A DNA stretch of 64,000 nt from NCBI RefSeq assembly GCF_000003195.3, contig NC_012873.2, positions 4,611,894-4,675,893 of the forward strand. Direction: 5' to 3'. Positions 11,761 to 22,753 of the stretch are shown here, piece by piece. How positions within the stretch are numbered: position 1 is the stretch's first letter; every line of letters starts with the position of its first letter. Under the pieces are notes generated by a model. That model saw nothing but the letters and a program-made list of their open reading frames with translations. It was not told where the DNA came from and searched no databases. This DNA comes from Sorghum bicolor. Taxonomy: Eukaryota > Streptophyta > Magnoliopsida > Poales > Poaceae. Made by a program: the position numbers and the translations under genes.

Positions 11761-11800
11761 TTCTCTCTCTCTCTCTCGCTCGTCTTCATCATATATAAAT
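11761..11800 (+). promoter_or_regulatory. Probable core promoter of the PLATZ gene
   Basis: A CT-repeat pyrimidine patch (about 11,761-11,778) is followed by ATATATAAAT at 11791-11800, a good plant TATA box. Transcription would start near 11,825 and give a 5' UTR of roughly 390 bases that includes CAC and GAG repeats. Confidence 0.5.
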
Positions 11801-12213
11801 ACGAGTAGTAGTAGTAGTCTCCAACCCAATTATGATGTAGCGAGTCGTTGGCATTCCCCGTCTCTATCTTTGGTTCTCGTCTCGCGAGCGCAGCTACGAG
11901 ACAAAGCACACGTAGTACTAGTACTACTGCGCCGTTGCCTGCCTGCCTGCCTGCCTTGCACCACCACCACCACCACCGCAGGCCCGGTCCGGTCCGGTCC
12001 GCTACTATACAAACCAGCCCAGCAGCGAGAGAGGGGAGGAAGAGGAGGAGGAGGAGGGGAGAGGGGGGGCCGGGGTCGGCACGGCGGGCAGAATTGCCTC
12101 CTGCTGCGTGCTGCCAGAGAGATCGCACGGACATCGGAGGGAGGGAGCGAGGAGGAGAGATCCGTCCCGGAGTGGCGGCCTCCGGGGAGATCGATCGGTC
12201 TCGGTCTCGGTGG

Positions 12214-15200
12214 ATGGGGATGGCGCCCGCCGGGTGGGTGGCCGGGCTGGTGGCGGAGAGCTTCTTCGTGGCGTGCCCCGCGCACGAGTCCCGCAAGAAG
12301 AACGAGCGCAACATCTTCTGCCTCGCCTGCTGCGCCAGCATCTGCCCGCACTGCGCCCCCGCGCACCGCCACCACCCGCTCCTCCAGGTCAGCCCCTTCG
12401 TCTCCTCTTCTTCTTCCTCCTCCTCCTCTCCCCGTCGTCTCCCTTGATCTCCTGCCATGCCATGGCATGCACCTGCCTGCTACCAGACACTTCTATCTGT
12501 CTCGCCACTGTACAGAGACATGATCGTACAATTATACGAACTCCACTCGCTCGATCTGCTCAATTTCTACTCCTACATACCAGACCAGAGCAGCAATTCT
12601 CGCTCTGCTCTGCTCGTTGGAGGCAGCAGCTTTTTGGGTTGTCTCGGTTCTTGTGCATGGATGCGAACGGGAGTACCAATCAATCAATTTCTTTATTTAT
12701 TATTCTCCTCCTCTTCATGGCGAAGGCGAAGCGAGTAGGAGTAGGTAGATGCTACTCCTCCTTCCTACAAGTAGTAGACGAGGAGGAGGAGGGATGGCAT
12801 GGATGATGGATCATGGGGCTGCCGCTGTTGTGTGTAGTATAGTATCTCGCTTTTGTTTTGTCGTGTGCTGTCTTTTCACGCGCTGTTCCCTCCCTTCCTT
12901 AGATTTGGTCCCGGCTTAAGCCTAATTCCCCTACCGTTTTCATATGATTTGATTTGATGCGTGCGCCTCGTCTCGTCTGTTCTGTGTGGGGGAAACGAAA
13001 TCCCTCGCTAATCGCTCGTCTCCCTCGTACAAAGTTTGTTGCTAAACTTGTACTTTGCTCCCGGTCCTCTCCGTTGTCGCCTTGTGAGGTTTTGATTTGG
13101 TTGGGTTGGGTTGGGTTGGGTCATGCTCATGCTCATCCATCCATGCATGCATGCATGCCGCTCTCTTGATTAATTTCGGTTTAGAACGAGCCGGGCGCTG
13201 ATTGGGTCCTGCCATAACCGTCGCCTATAATTTGAACAACAACAAAATCCTATGCATGATCCGGAGGGGAGCAGTAGTACTACTTCTTCATTGTGGTAAT
13301 TTTCTGCTCCTACCTACCCGGGAAATAAATTCTGTGCATGGGTAAGGTAGTACTTCCTCCGTCCCGAAAGAATCAATTCCTAGGATCCGTGACTAACTTT
13401 ATAGAAAAAAATAACAACATCTATAATATAAAATACACATTATATGAAAATATATTCTATGATGAATCTAACAATACTAATTTGATACTATAAATCCTGG
13501 TATTTTTTCCTAGAAATTTGGTCAAAGTTTAAAAAGTTTGACTTAGGACAACTCTAGAAATTGATACAAATTCTAGCTACAGATCCTCCTAATCTCTTCG
13601 GCTTTGAATTAGTTATGCATGGCAAAACTAATTTTCGGGGGAGGGTAAAAATTCGAATTCCCTTGCATGCGGGTAAAAATCATTTCATCCGGTTCTCCCT
13701 TGCTTGTCTTGTCGCTGCCATTTCTTCTTCCACCTTTCTCCTTTCTTGCAACTAATCCGGTCAGGAGTTGTTGGTGCTGCGAGTCCAACGCAAAAGGCAA
13801 AAAGAAAGCTGTGGGGGAGTTACCGCCTGCCTCTTCCTTGGCCTTTCGCCGGAAATAGCCACCCATGTCCATGCCCTGCCGAAAATTTCCACACCAGAGC
13901 ATTCATCATCATGCTGCTTTGTGTGCTTGTTTGATCTTATCCTCTTGCTTGCAAAAGTTTTTACTGCCCAGTTCTGTCTCTCTGAGGGCTGCTTTTTCAC
14001 CCTCTGCAACTGGCAATGCATGATCATCTCGTCTCGTCTCGTCGGATGCTATGCAAGAATTCGAATTCCCCTTCGGATTGGATCTGATCGGATTGGATTC
14101 TCTGCGTAATCGCCCTCCTGCTGTGTGCGAGCTTCCATTATTAGGCCTGGTTATCCAAACTGTTTTGCCATGTATAGCAACATTTCCTGCTCGTCCTGCC
14201 GCGGCCCCCTCTGCAGCGCCCCCCGGTAAAAATCGAATCGCGCTTTCTACTTTTCCTCCGGCCTCCGGGGCGCAGCAGGGCAAAGCAGATTTACCACCGT
14301 ATGCGCGCCCGCGCGGTAACTGCGCGCCTCCTCTTTTTTACCAAACAGAGGCATCAACACTGTTCTTCCCTTGGAGGGCCCCACCTCGGTCGGTACTGTT
14401 CATTCACGGCCAGTGAATTTTTTGCCATTGGTATAGATTTTTACCGTTGTGCCCCCAATCCTGCGTTGGATTTTCCTGTTAGAGGACAGATCCTCCAAGG
14501 GCAGTTCCGTCACTAGGGTTGGTTTAGGGTCTCCCATGATAAGATCACGACTGGAGGTGGTACTGCCGCCCGGCCGGTCAAAGCATGGGCCATTGTGTGG
14601 CCCAACCCAAGTTGTACTGCTGCTGTACTACCTGCATTATCTTCAAACTCCAGGATTGTAGCCTGTCTAAACATGTTTAATTAGCACGAACCTCGACGCA
14701 GACAGTGGCTTCGTTTTATCTTGGGTTAAGTTTTTGTTTTGAATTAATTAGGTGCGGCGCTACGTGTACCATGACGTCGTCCGCCTTGGCGACCTCGAGA
14801 AGCTCATCGACTGCTCCTGTGTTCAGGTGATTCCTTGCAAAATCACTTCTGAAATGATTTTAAGCATTCCAGTATCACTGATACTATGATTTTAACTTTG
14901 ATTGAGCTGATGATTTACTGTTAACGATTCCCTCTGTGACGTGACTGTGCAGAGCTACACGATCAACAGTGCCAAGGTGATCTTCCTGAAGCCGAGGCCT
15001 CAGTCCAGGCCTTTCAAGGGCTCCGGCAACATCTGCCTCACATGTGACAGGATCCTCCAGGAGCCCTTCCACTTCTGCTCCCTCTCTTGCAAGGTCAGCT
15101 AAAAACAACCCACCACAAGGATGTCTTCTTCACAAGTGTTACATCATCATCGCCCATGGCCATATGGTGCATCATCATATCATTCAGTGAGGACGGCATG

Positions 15201-15649
15201 CTGAATTCCACGATGCATGACGACTTATGGCAATACATGTCACATGGTTTGCATATACGCAGGTGGATCATGTGATGATGCAGGGAGGGGACCTGTCCAA
15301 CATCCTGCAGTACTATGGCGGCAGCGGTGTGGCGGGGGACCCGGACCGCCTCGCCTTCCCGAGGTTCGAGAACCTCCGCGTCGATGGCTCGGACCTCGAC
15401 GATGACACCGACGGTGGGCAGGTGACCCCAAACTCGATCCTCGAGGACCCGACGCAGCACTATGGCAATGGCGGTGGCGGGGGATCAAGTGACAATGGAG
15501 GCGACACTAGGGTGGATGGCGGTGCGCGGCGCGGCGGCGAGGCGGCAAAGAGGAAGAAAGGGGGAGGGTTCTTCCCCCAGATCGTGCTGTCGCTTGGCGG
15601 CGGCGGTAACAGGAGGAAGGGTGCCCCCCACAGGTCCCCTCTGGCCTAA
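12214..15649 (+). CDS. PLATZ zinc-finger transcription factor
   Basis: PLATZ proteins are plant-specific zinc-dependent DNA-binding proteins that bind A/T-rich sequences and usually repress transcription in the nucleus. Four exons join in frame: 12214-12387, 14752-14826, 14953-15093 and 15263-15649, with GT-AG introns, giving 258 residues. The N-terminus has W8, FF at 17-18 and the zinc ligand set C21, H24, C36, C39, C44, C47 and H51 around KNERN. The second half has RYVYHDVVRLGDLEKL, then C111, C114, C125 and C129 of the PLATZ domain. The tail is Gly/Asp-rich and ends with a basic KRKK stretch and GNRRKGAPHRSPLA, usual for the family. Met3 is an alternative start. Intron 1 is 2.4 kb and hosts a Stowaway MITE. 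Which family member it is cannot be said. Confidence 0.95.
13353..13567. mobile_element. Stowaway-like MITE, right end lost, in PLATZ intron 1
   Basis: Starts CTTCCTCCGTCCCGAAAG after TA. The interior includes ATATTCTATGATGAATCTAA, shared with the element at 43,131-43,375. The right inverted end is not found, so the copy is truncated. Confidence 0.6.
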
Positions 15650-16604
15650 GCTCTTCGTAACTTCGTTCATGTCCCTGCTACTGCTGCTCGTTATCACCAG
15701 CTATAGCTAGCTGGTAGTAGCGGTTGCAGTGACGGTGGCGTGGCTATTAATTAGTAGTGTGTTATAATAGTCTTAATGGTGATTAGCCTTGTAGAGATCA
15801 GACGAGAGCTGGTTGGTCGGTTGCTTGGGGAAGGGCCTGGCCTTGTGGATCCGTCTAGCAGCTTTGCTAGGGCCATGGCCACCTCAAGGCAGTTGTGTGT
15901 GTGTGTTGATGAGACTTAAGAAAGATGGAGAGGGAGAGGGAGAGGGAGAGGAGACGGTTGTAAAGCAGTTCCCTTGTTACAGGCCTAGGTAGGCACTGGA
16001 AAGTGGGGCCCACATTTGCAGGATGGGGCCCATACGAGGTGGCTACCAATTTTGTATTTGATGTAACAAGGGTTACTTGCATACACTTCCACACCTATAT
16101 ATAAGTAATATATAAAAATTCCCCCAGACTGAATATGGTATATTTGTGTGCCACTGTGGTCTGTATCCGTTCCATGGGCTCAAGTGATTTTCAGCTGCCT
16201 GTTTGGTGTTTAGCAGCTGTTGAGGCCTGAGACAGAGCTCCCATGCATCGTTTGTAAACTTTGTGTGTGTCCGTCCCTGTCGTTGCTTTTGAGTTTTGAC
16301 CTGACCGGCATGTGATGCACACGCCCAGCTCCGGTCCAAACTCTCCAGTCGTGTTGCTGTGACCTGGTTGTTTGATGCAGTTGGGATTCACTTTGCAATG
16401 GACCACTGTCTTTGTCCCCTGGTGTGTAGAGTTGAGAGAGACTGAAAAAGACGAGAGAGAGTGGTGGCAGGTGTGATGCAATATGCAAAATACAGTGCTA
16501 GTCCAACGTAGTGTCAAATGGCTTGATGCCTGATTTTACATGAGAATTTCCATATTAGAGGACAGATGGTCATTTTAGCCTCTACCAAGATAAAAAAAAA
16601 TAAA

Positions 16605-16848
16605 CTCTCTTCATTCGAAATTATAAGTTTTCAAAAATCTTGAAGAGTCAAAACATCTCAAGTTTGACGAAATTTATATGATAAGATAATAACATTAAAG
16701 ATGACAACTAAATATCATTAGATTTTTCAACAATTATACTTTCACAATATTCTTATATATTTGATGTCATAAATCTTTATAATTATCTCTATAATTGTGG
16801 TCAACTTAAAAGATGTTTGAAATGACTTATAATTTGGAATGGAGGAAG
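16605..16848. mobile_element. Stowaway-like MITE (CATTC..AATTATAAG ends)
   Basis: The left end has TTCATTCGAAATTATAAG and the right end CTTATAATTTGGAATGGAGGAAG, imperfect inverted repeats over about 23 bp, with TA after the right end. The interior is AT-rich and non-coding. Confidence 0.6.
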
Positions 16849-17008
16849 TAGAAAAGTCATTCATGTGAGGTTTTATTGCCTATGTATTATCAACAACAAA
16901 AACTAGATAATTATATATACACATAAGATTTAATTTAGCAAAGATAACGATACTTGTGGCATTCCGTTACTCAAACATATTTCCAGGAATTTTGGGGCTC
17001 TTTTTGTA

Positions 17009-17157
17009 CTCACTCCATTCCAAATTATAAGTTTCTCTAGCTTTTCTAAATAGAACGGTTTTTACAAAGCTATGTATCTATATATGTATAGGTATGTAGC
17101 AAAAGCTATATACCAAAACAAAGCCAAGACGACTTACAATTTGAAACAAATGAAGTG
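17009..17157. mobile_element. Short Stowaway-like MITE, TSD TA
   Basis: Begins CTCACTCCATTCCAAATTAT after TA and ends GAAACAAATGAAGTG before TA (17007-17008 and 17158-17159). Same family as 16,605-16,848 but deleted internally. Confidence 0.55.
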
Positions 17158-20100
17158 TAAATTTAATCAAACTTTAAAAAATATAACTTAAGATAACTCT
17201 AAAAATTGGTTTAGGGCAGCTTCAACAATGTTAAAACAACTAGCGCATATAATATTTTATTCAATTAAAATGAGAGATAGTGGTAAGTTAGGCAGTTAGC
17301 TAGCTAGCTAAGCTTACATTTTTTTTATGATTCATGTGTTTATGTTTAAATATTTTTCATGTATACTCTATTTTTATTTCTTAAGTTCTCGTGGGCTAGC
17401 AAGTTAACTTTATATTACTAAAGTGCGAAGAGAATAGCGGTACTTCTGCCATTGGGCACCTTTTTCATGTATGGCTTTTTGAGTGACCAACAGTAGTGGT
17501 CTCGGAACCTGGGAATTGTTTGGTTGTATCGAATGACATGTCACGGCCACGAGGCACGAGACACTATAATGACAGATCAAAAGGTACTTCAAAAGGTCAA
17601 AGGTTTTAGCTAACTAGCAATTAGTTATTTTAATTTAAAGAAACAATTAGCTCTATCAAACATACACTTACTACATAACTGCATCGAAGTTTAACCTGAA
17701 ATTCTAAACCAGATGAGCTTATCAGTCGTATCTACCAGCCATATCTGTTCGGTTGAGCTTATCTATCTGTCAGTCATTCAGCCGTGTTTTTCACTTATTG
17801 GCATGGCTTATAATTCCATGCATGATGCCATGGATGTCGCCGTTTTGTGCTGTTAGATACTACTAGAGCAATTGTGACCGGGCAAGTCCATTATCCATGC
17901 ATGCACAGATGGAGTGCACCTGGACGAGCACGCACGAGCGACACGATATCGATGCAACTTTGACAGCAGCCAATGCAATTCTTGTTTGGTTATCAAAACA
18001 AAATGCAATGCAATGCAATTGTTGTTTTAGCTGGGTGTGGTGGGCATTCCGAGGGGTGCTAATGATCCATGCATCCCCGACAGTCACTAATTTGGAACTG
18101 CGGGTCATGTCGGTGGGAGGAATCGAAGGACGTTCCAGCAAGGCGCCAAAACAAGCTCGATCGAGCAGCATCACTATCTGGCAAAACGCTACTAGCTAGC
18201 TAGCAAATCTCTCTCGTTCAGCAATATAGGGACACATAGCCACTAACTTAATCATGTGTGTCTTCTATATAAATATATATATAATTAATAAACCTTGTGC
18301 TGCAGGCCGGAGTACATGTTGACCGCATGCCCTCCGTGCTAGTTGTTGTTCATCAGTGAAGAGGATCTAAAAGTTACCAGCCAGTTTCCAGCACTCTAAT
18401 ATACATACGTGTACTAGCACATCTTTTTAACGGCAGTGAAAAAGCTCTACGAGTCAGTCTAGCTCAACTAGTTGGGTAAGAAATGTGACCATACACCTCA
18501 CCATTCAGGTTGAAGTCTATATCTCTTCTTTTTCTTAATAAAAAAACACCTATTTCCTTATTTTTTTAAAAAATGAAAAAGGCTCACAGTGAATTCAGTT
18601 AAAAATTAGCCCAAACCATTGTTTGATAACAACTTGGACTCCGAAACCTAGGCGGAAGGAGAGGCATGGAGTTCCATGGCGACAGAAGAGGGTTGTCACC
18701 ACCACCATGGCCGGTCTAGCAGCGCCATGGGCGAGCACCCACACCGGGAACGAGGAGCAGGTGGCGAGAGCGAGCACCATATACAAAAGAGTGACTTATA
18801 ATTTCAAATGGAGTGAGCAGAATATATAATATACTCATAAGAGATGAAGTGAAGTTGCTCTATCGCTAGCTAGACAACCAAGAGTCTATGAATCATGAGC
18901 TCGTGTTGGAAGGGTCAGATTAGAGCTAGTTTGTATGGCCCTCCACTCCATGCACACAAGACCGACCATCCGACGGATCACTGTCGCCCTTGTTTGGAAA
19001 TGCCCGGCCAAGATCTCCTCTAAGCAGTGGTGGATGTAGCATAGGATGTTGGAGGCTTTGCTTCTTTCTCATTTCTTCTCCTTCCCTTTTGTTCCTTCCT
19101 TTTCTTCTTCCTCCTTCCACAAAAATAAAAAGAGGATGGAGCTCAATCTGTCACCCACCGTATCGTCATCTCCGATCCCAATGCATGACACATCAAATGT
19201 ATGCTAAGCTTTTGTACTACGGTAGAAGCAACACGATGCATGCTAGAACATAATGTATATATACTTTATCCCTTTTAAATAGTAAGTTGTTTTAATTTTT
19301 TTAGATGTATTGCTTTTAATTTGCATGTAAACAAAAGATATTAGTACATTGGAGCCAATTTCGTATGTTGGGTGGTCTCGTCACTCCCTACATTGGCTGG
19401 CTGCTGATGTACAGTGCACACTCTTCTCGTGGAATGGTCAATTCATGACTCACGCATGCGATGCAACGTGACCGTACACCTCACCTGTGCGGCTGTGCCC
19501 AAACATGGGCATTGGCACTGGCACCTTTGAGATGTGGCCCTCCTAGGGCTTTATTATTATTATTACTATTTTGACAGAGCCTAGGGCTTTATTTATTTTT
19601 AGCTGTATTATTAATTCAAACAACAATACTTCTGTACGGAGTAGATCGTCTTGTGCCCTTTGTTTGCCAATCACACGTGCTGCTAGAGCGCTAGCGCGAC
19701 CACAATCTAGTCTAGATCCGAGCAGGGACCGCCACCACATTCTGCTTCTGCCGATCGGGGAACATGCAATGCAATGGAGAGAGAGAGAGAGAGAGAGAGC
19801 TCCCGTTGCCGGCCGGGCCGACACGTCGAACGTGCGGTGTGGACATGCATGCTAGTAGTACTGCTTTGGGTTTGCTAGCTTTTGTAGCTCCCCTTTTGTT
19901 GCACAGCACAGAAGATCCACGGGTTGGTCGTAGTGGTATTTTTACCGTGAGGTACTGATGCGGTTCTTTCTTTTTTTTTTGCCAATATTGGAGAAGCAGC
20001 GATAACCAAAGTATATATACCTGCACTCCTGTGGTGTCAAAGGACTCAAAGCTCCCCCTCTCCACCCCCAACGACATGTTGCTACACCTCCGATCCCTCC

Positions 20101-20369
20101 TGCACTCCTGCTGGCTGCACGGCTGGGCTGGACCTCACTCACATTCAGTCCCCTGATGCTGATGCTGATGCTGATGCTGATGCTGTGATGGATGGACTCC
20201 TCCCTCTCTTCTCCTCATCTTTTGCTACACCGCGCTTGTCAGCTTTGCCACATGCAACATAACCAACCAACCAGCCAGCCGCTGGCAGCATCCTGCATGC
20301 ACTGCTCTGTGCTCTCTCTCCCCAGTTCGGTCAGTGGGGTGATCCGAATCCTGAATTCCTGATCGGCGA

Positions 20370-20827
20370 TGCTAAAAACTTTTAAGATTTTTCGGAATCT
20401 TTCGGCACATGTATAGAGCACTAAATATAAATGAAAACAAAAACTAATTGTACAATTTATCTGTATATTACGAGACGAATCTTTTAAGACTAGTTAGGCC
20501 TTGTTTAGTTCCAAAAAAATTTGCAAAATCGACACTGTAGCACTTTCGTTTGTATTTGATAAATATTGTCCAATTATGGACTAGTTAGACTCAAAAGATT
20601 CGTCTCGTCAATTTCGACCAAACTGTGTAATTAGTTTTTATTTTCGTCTATATTTAATACTCCATGCATGCGTCTAAAGATTCGATATGACGGGGAATCT
20701 GAAAAATTTTGCAAAATTTTCTGGGAACTAAACAAGGCCTTACTCTATGATTAGACAATGTTTGTCGAATAAAAACAAAAGTGCAACAATGTCAAAATCC
20801 CAAAAAATTTCAGATCTAAACAAGGCC
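20370..20827. mobile_element. Tourist-like MITE interrupted by another copy
   Basis: The left terminal repeat is missing or decayed, but the interior runs from AAAACTTTTAAGATTTTTC through GACGAATCTTTTAAGACTAG, is broken by the copy at 20,497-20,739, then resumes with CTCTATGATTAGACAATG and ends at CTAAACAAGGCC. Removing the insert and one TTA restores the family consensus order. Confidence 0.8.
20497..20739. mobile_element. Tourist-like MITE nested in a second copy, TSD TTA
   Basis: A 243-bp copy with intact ends, flanked by TTA (20494-20496 and 20740-20742), sits inside the element at 20,370-20,827. It has the interior variant with CAATTTCGACCAAACTG. Confidence 0.9.
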
Positions 20828-20838
20828 CAAGATTTTGA

Positions 20839-21081
20839 GGCCTTGTTTAGTTGACCCCGAAAACAAAAAAGTTTTCAAGATTCTCCGTCACATCGAATCT
20901 TGTAGCACTTGCATGAAGTATTAAATATAGACGAAAACAAAAACTAATTACACAGTTTAGGTGTAAATCACGAGATAAATCTTTTGATCCTAGTTAGTCT
21001 ATAATTGAATAATATTTGTCACAAACAAACGAAAGTGCTACAGTGTCGAAATCCGAAATTTTTTCGGAACTAAACGAGGCC
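20839..21081. mobile_element. Tourist-like MITE, TSD TGA
   Basis: A 243-bp copy, GGCCTTGTTTAGTTG to GAACTAAACGAGGCC, flanked by TGA on both sides (20836-20838 and 21082-21084). It starts 11 bp after the preceding element. Confidence 0.85.
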
Positions 21082-21126
21082 TGAAGTGCGCCGAGGGCCA
21101 ACCAAACCAACAACTTTTGTGCCTTT

Positions 21127-21616
21127 GGCCTGGTTTACTTCTAAATTTTTTTGCAAAATAAACAGCACAACACTTTCATTTGTATTTAACAAATATTGTC
21201 CAATCATAGACTAAGTAGACTCAAAAAATTCATCTCGCAAATTTCAGGCAAACTGTGTAATTAGTTATTATTTTTATCTATATTAATGCTTCATGCATGA
21301 GCCGTAAAATTCAATGTAACGAGAAATCTATTTTTTTTATTTGCAAAATTTTGTGAGAACTAAGGCCTTGTTTAGTTCCCCAAAAATTTTGCAAAATTTT
21401 TCAGATTTCCCGTCACATCGAATCTTTAGACGTATGCATGGAGTATTAAATATAGATAAAAATAAAAACTAATTGCACAGTTTAGTCGGAATTGACGAGA
21501 CGAATCTTTTGAGCCTAGTTAGTCCATGATTGAACAATATTTGTCAAATACAAACGAAATTGCTACAGTGCTCATTTTGCCAAAATTTTGGAACTAAACA
21601 AGGCCTAAACAAAGCC
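21127..21616. mobile_element. Tourist-like MITE split in its right terminal repeat, TSD TTT
   Basis: Begins GGCCTGGTTTACTTC. Its right terminal repeat is cut after GAGAAC by the copy at 21,364-21,605 and resumes as ACAAAGCC. TTT flanks the whole (21124-21126 and 21617-21619), which supports this reconstruction. Confidence 0.8.
21364..21605. mobile_element. Tourist-like MITE nested in a terminal repeat, TSD TAA
   Basis: A 242-bp copy with perfect ends, flanked by TAA (21361-21363 and 21606-21608). The target is the TAA of the host element's own CTAAACAA terminus. It is very similar along its length to the copy at 47,636-47,878. Confidence 0.9.
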
Positions 21617-21787
21617 TTTGTTCATGCACATTGCTAGCAACCGATCGACAAGGAGGCCCATGCGCTTTGCTTGCTTGGCCACATTCACTGGACACAAACT
21701 CGTGGCAGATTTTACTCCGAGAAGGCGGCTTAAATATTCAAAATCACTCAAATTTGCTCTGATAGAGTTTGGAGAGAAGCCGGCTTA

Positions 21788-22017
21788 GGCCTTGTTTAGT
21801 TTGGAAAAATTTTGGATTTCGGCACTGTAATACTTTCGTTTGTTTGTGGTAAATATTATCCAATCATAGACTAACTAGGATCAAAATATTCATCTCGTGA
21901 TTTACAGGTAAACTGCGTAATTAGTTTTTGTTTTCGTCTATATTTAATACTTCATGCATGTGCCGCAAGATTCGATGTGATGAGAATCTTGAAAAATTTT
22001 GGGAACTAAACAAAGCC
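21788..22017. mobile_element. Tourist-like MITE, TSD TTA
   Basis: A 230-bp copy, GGCCTTGTTTAGTTT to GGAACTAAACAAAGCC, flanked by TTA (21785-21787 and 22018-22020). It lies just beyond the probable 3' UTR of the UreD gene. Confidence 0.85.
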
Positions 22018-22753
22018 TTAACCATGTTGGACCCCCTTTTGTGACGCAGCTGGCAAAGCAGCAATAATGATGGAAGAGGCTGGGGCCTGGGGAGCAGCAG
22101 GAGGAGGGGTGGTCCAATCGCTGGCGCTGCGGCAGCTCTTGAAGCTGCAGGGGAAAGGGAGGCAGCGCCCGCCCCCATCTCACCTGTGCGCGCGCCATCC
22201 CCACACCACCTCCATTATTGTACGGCACTTTTTTGAGTTTTGACCGTTGGTCTCCCCTCCCTCCAGCTCCCCCCCACCCACCTCAGCACCACCATGGCCG
22301 CCTACGTGGCGTCCACCTCACTGTACTATACTCGCTTACTGCTTGCTTTGCCAAGTACGAGTACTCTACTGCCCCACGGGGAAGCTGTGTTGCAACGTTC
22401 AGAATTTCGAAAGCTCCACCGTGTTCTTGTAAAACATTCCTGTGAAAACCCTCTGTTCTGCAACAAAAATGGTTTTTCCAGATTATGTTATTACCATATT
22501 ATGACAGATGAAACGCGTCTGCTTCACGCTGTCATGTCCAGGCAACGCTATTCCACCCAGGGAGTTGCAACATTTTCACTGCAACCATGTAAGTTCTTCT
22601 ACAATTACAATTGGCCTCCTGACAAACCTGAGATGAAAATGACGACACACAATATCCAACAGTTTGCAGCTTCATCCACATGCATGCAAACTGGAGGCCA
22701 GGGATCCTTTCAGCATCAGCATTCACCAGCTTCCTCAAGCCTCTATGTCAGCT

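Larger units (their letters stand above)
15650..20369. other. PLATZ 3' flank and intergenic DNA
   Basis: The first few hundred bases are probably the PLATZ 3' UTR. Beyond the two Stowaway-like elements listed separately I see a GA tract (about 19,775-19,799), a short GATGCT tandem (about 20,153-20,188) and no supported gene. Frames at 17897-18199 and 19571-19855 have no domain signal. Confidence 0.5.

Noticed and set aside
11537..12523. Plus-strand ORF of 328 codons across the PLATZ 5' region
   Set aside because: It runs through the TATA box, 5' UTR and exon 1 in the wrong frame and is a shadow of GC-rich sequence.
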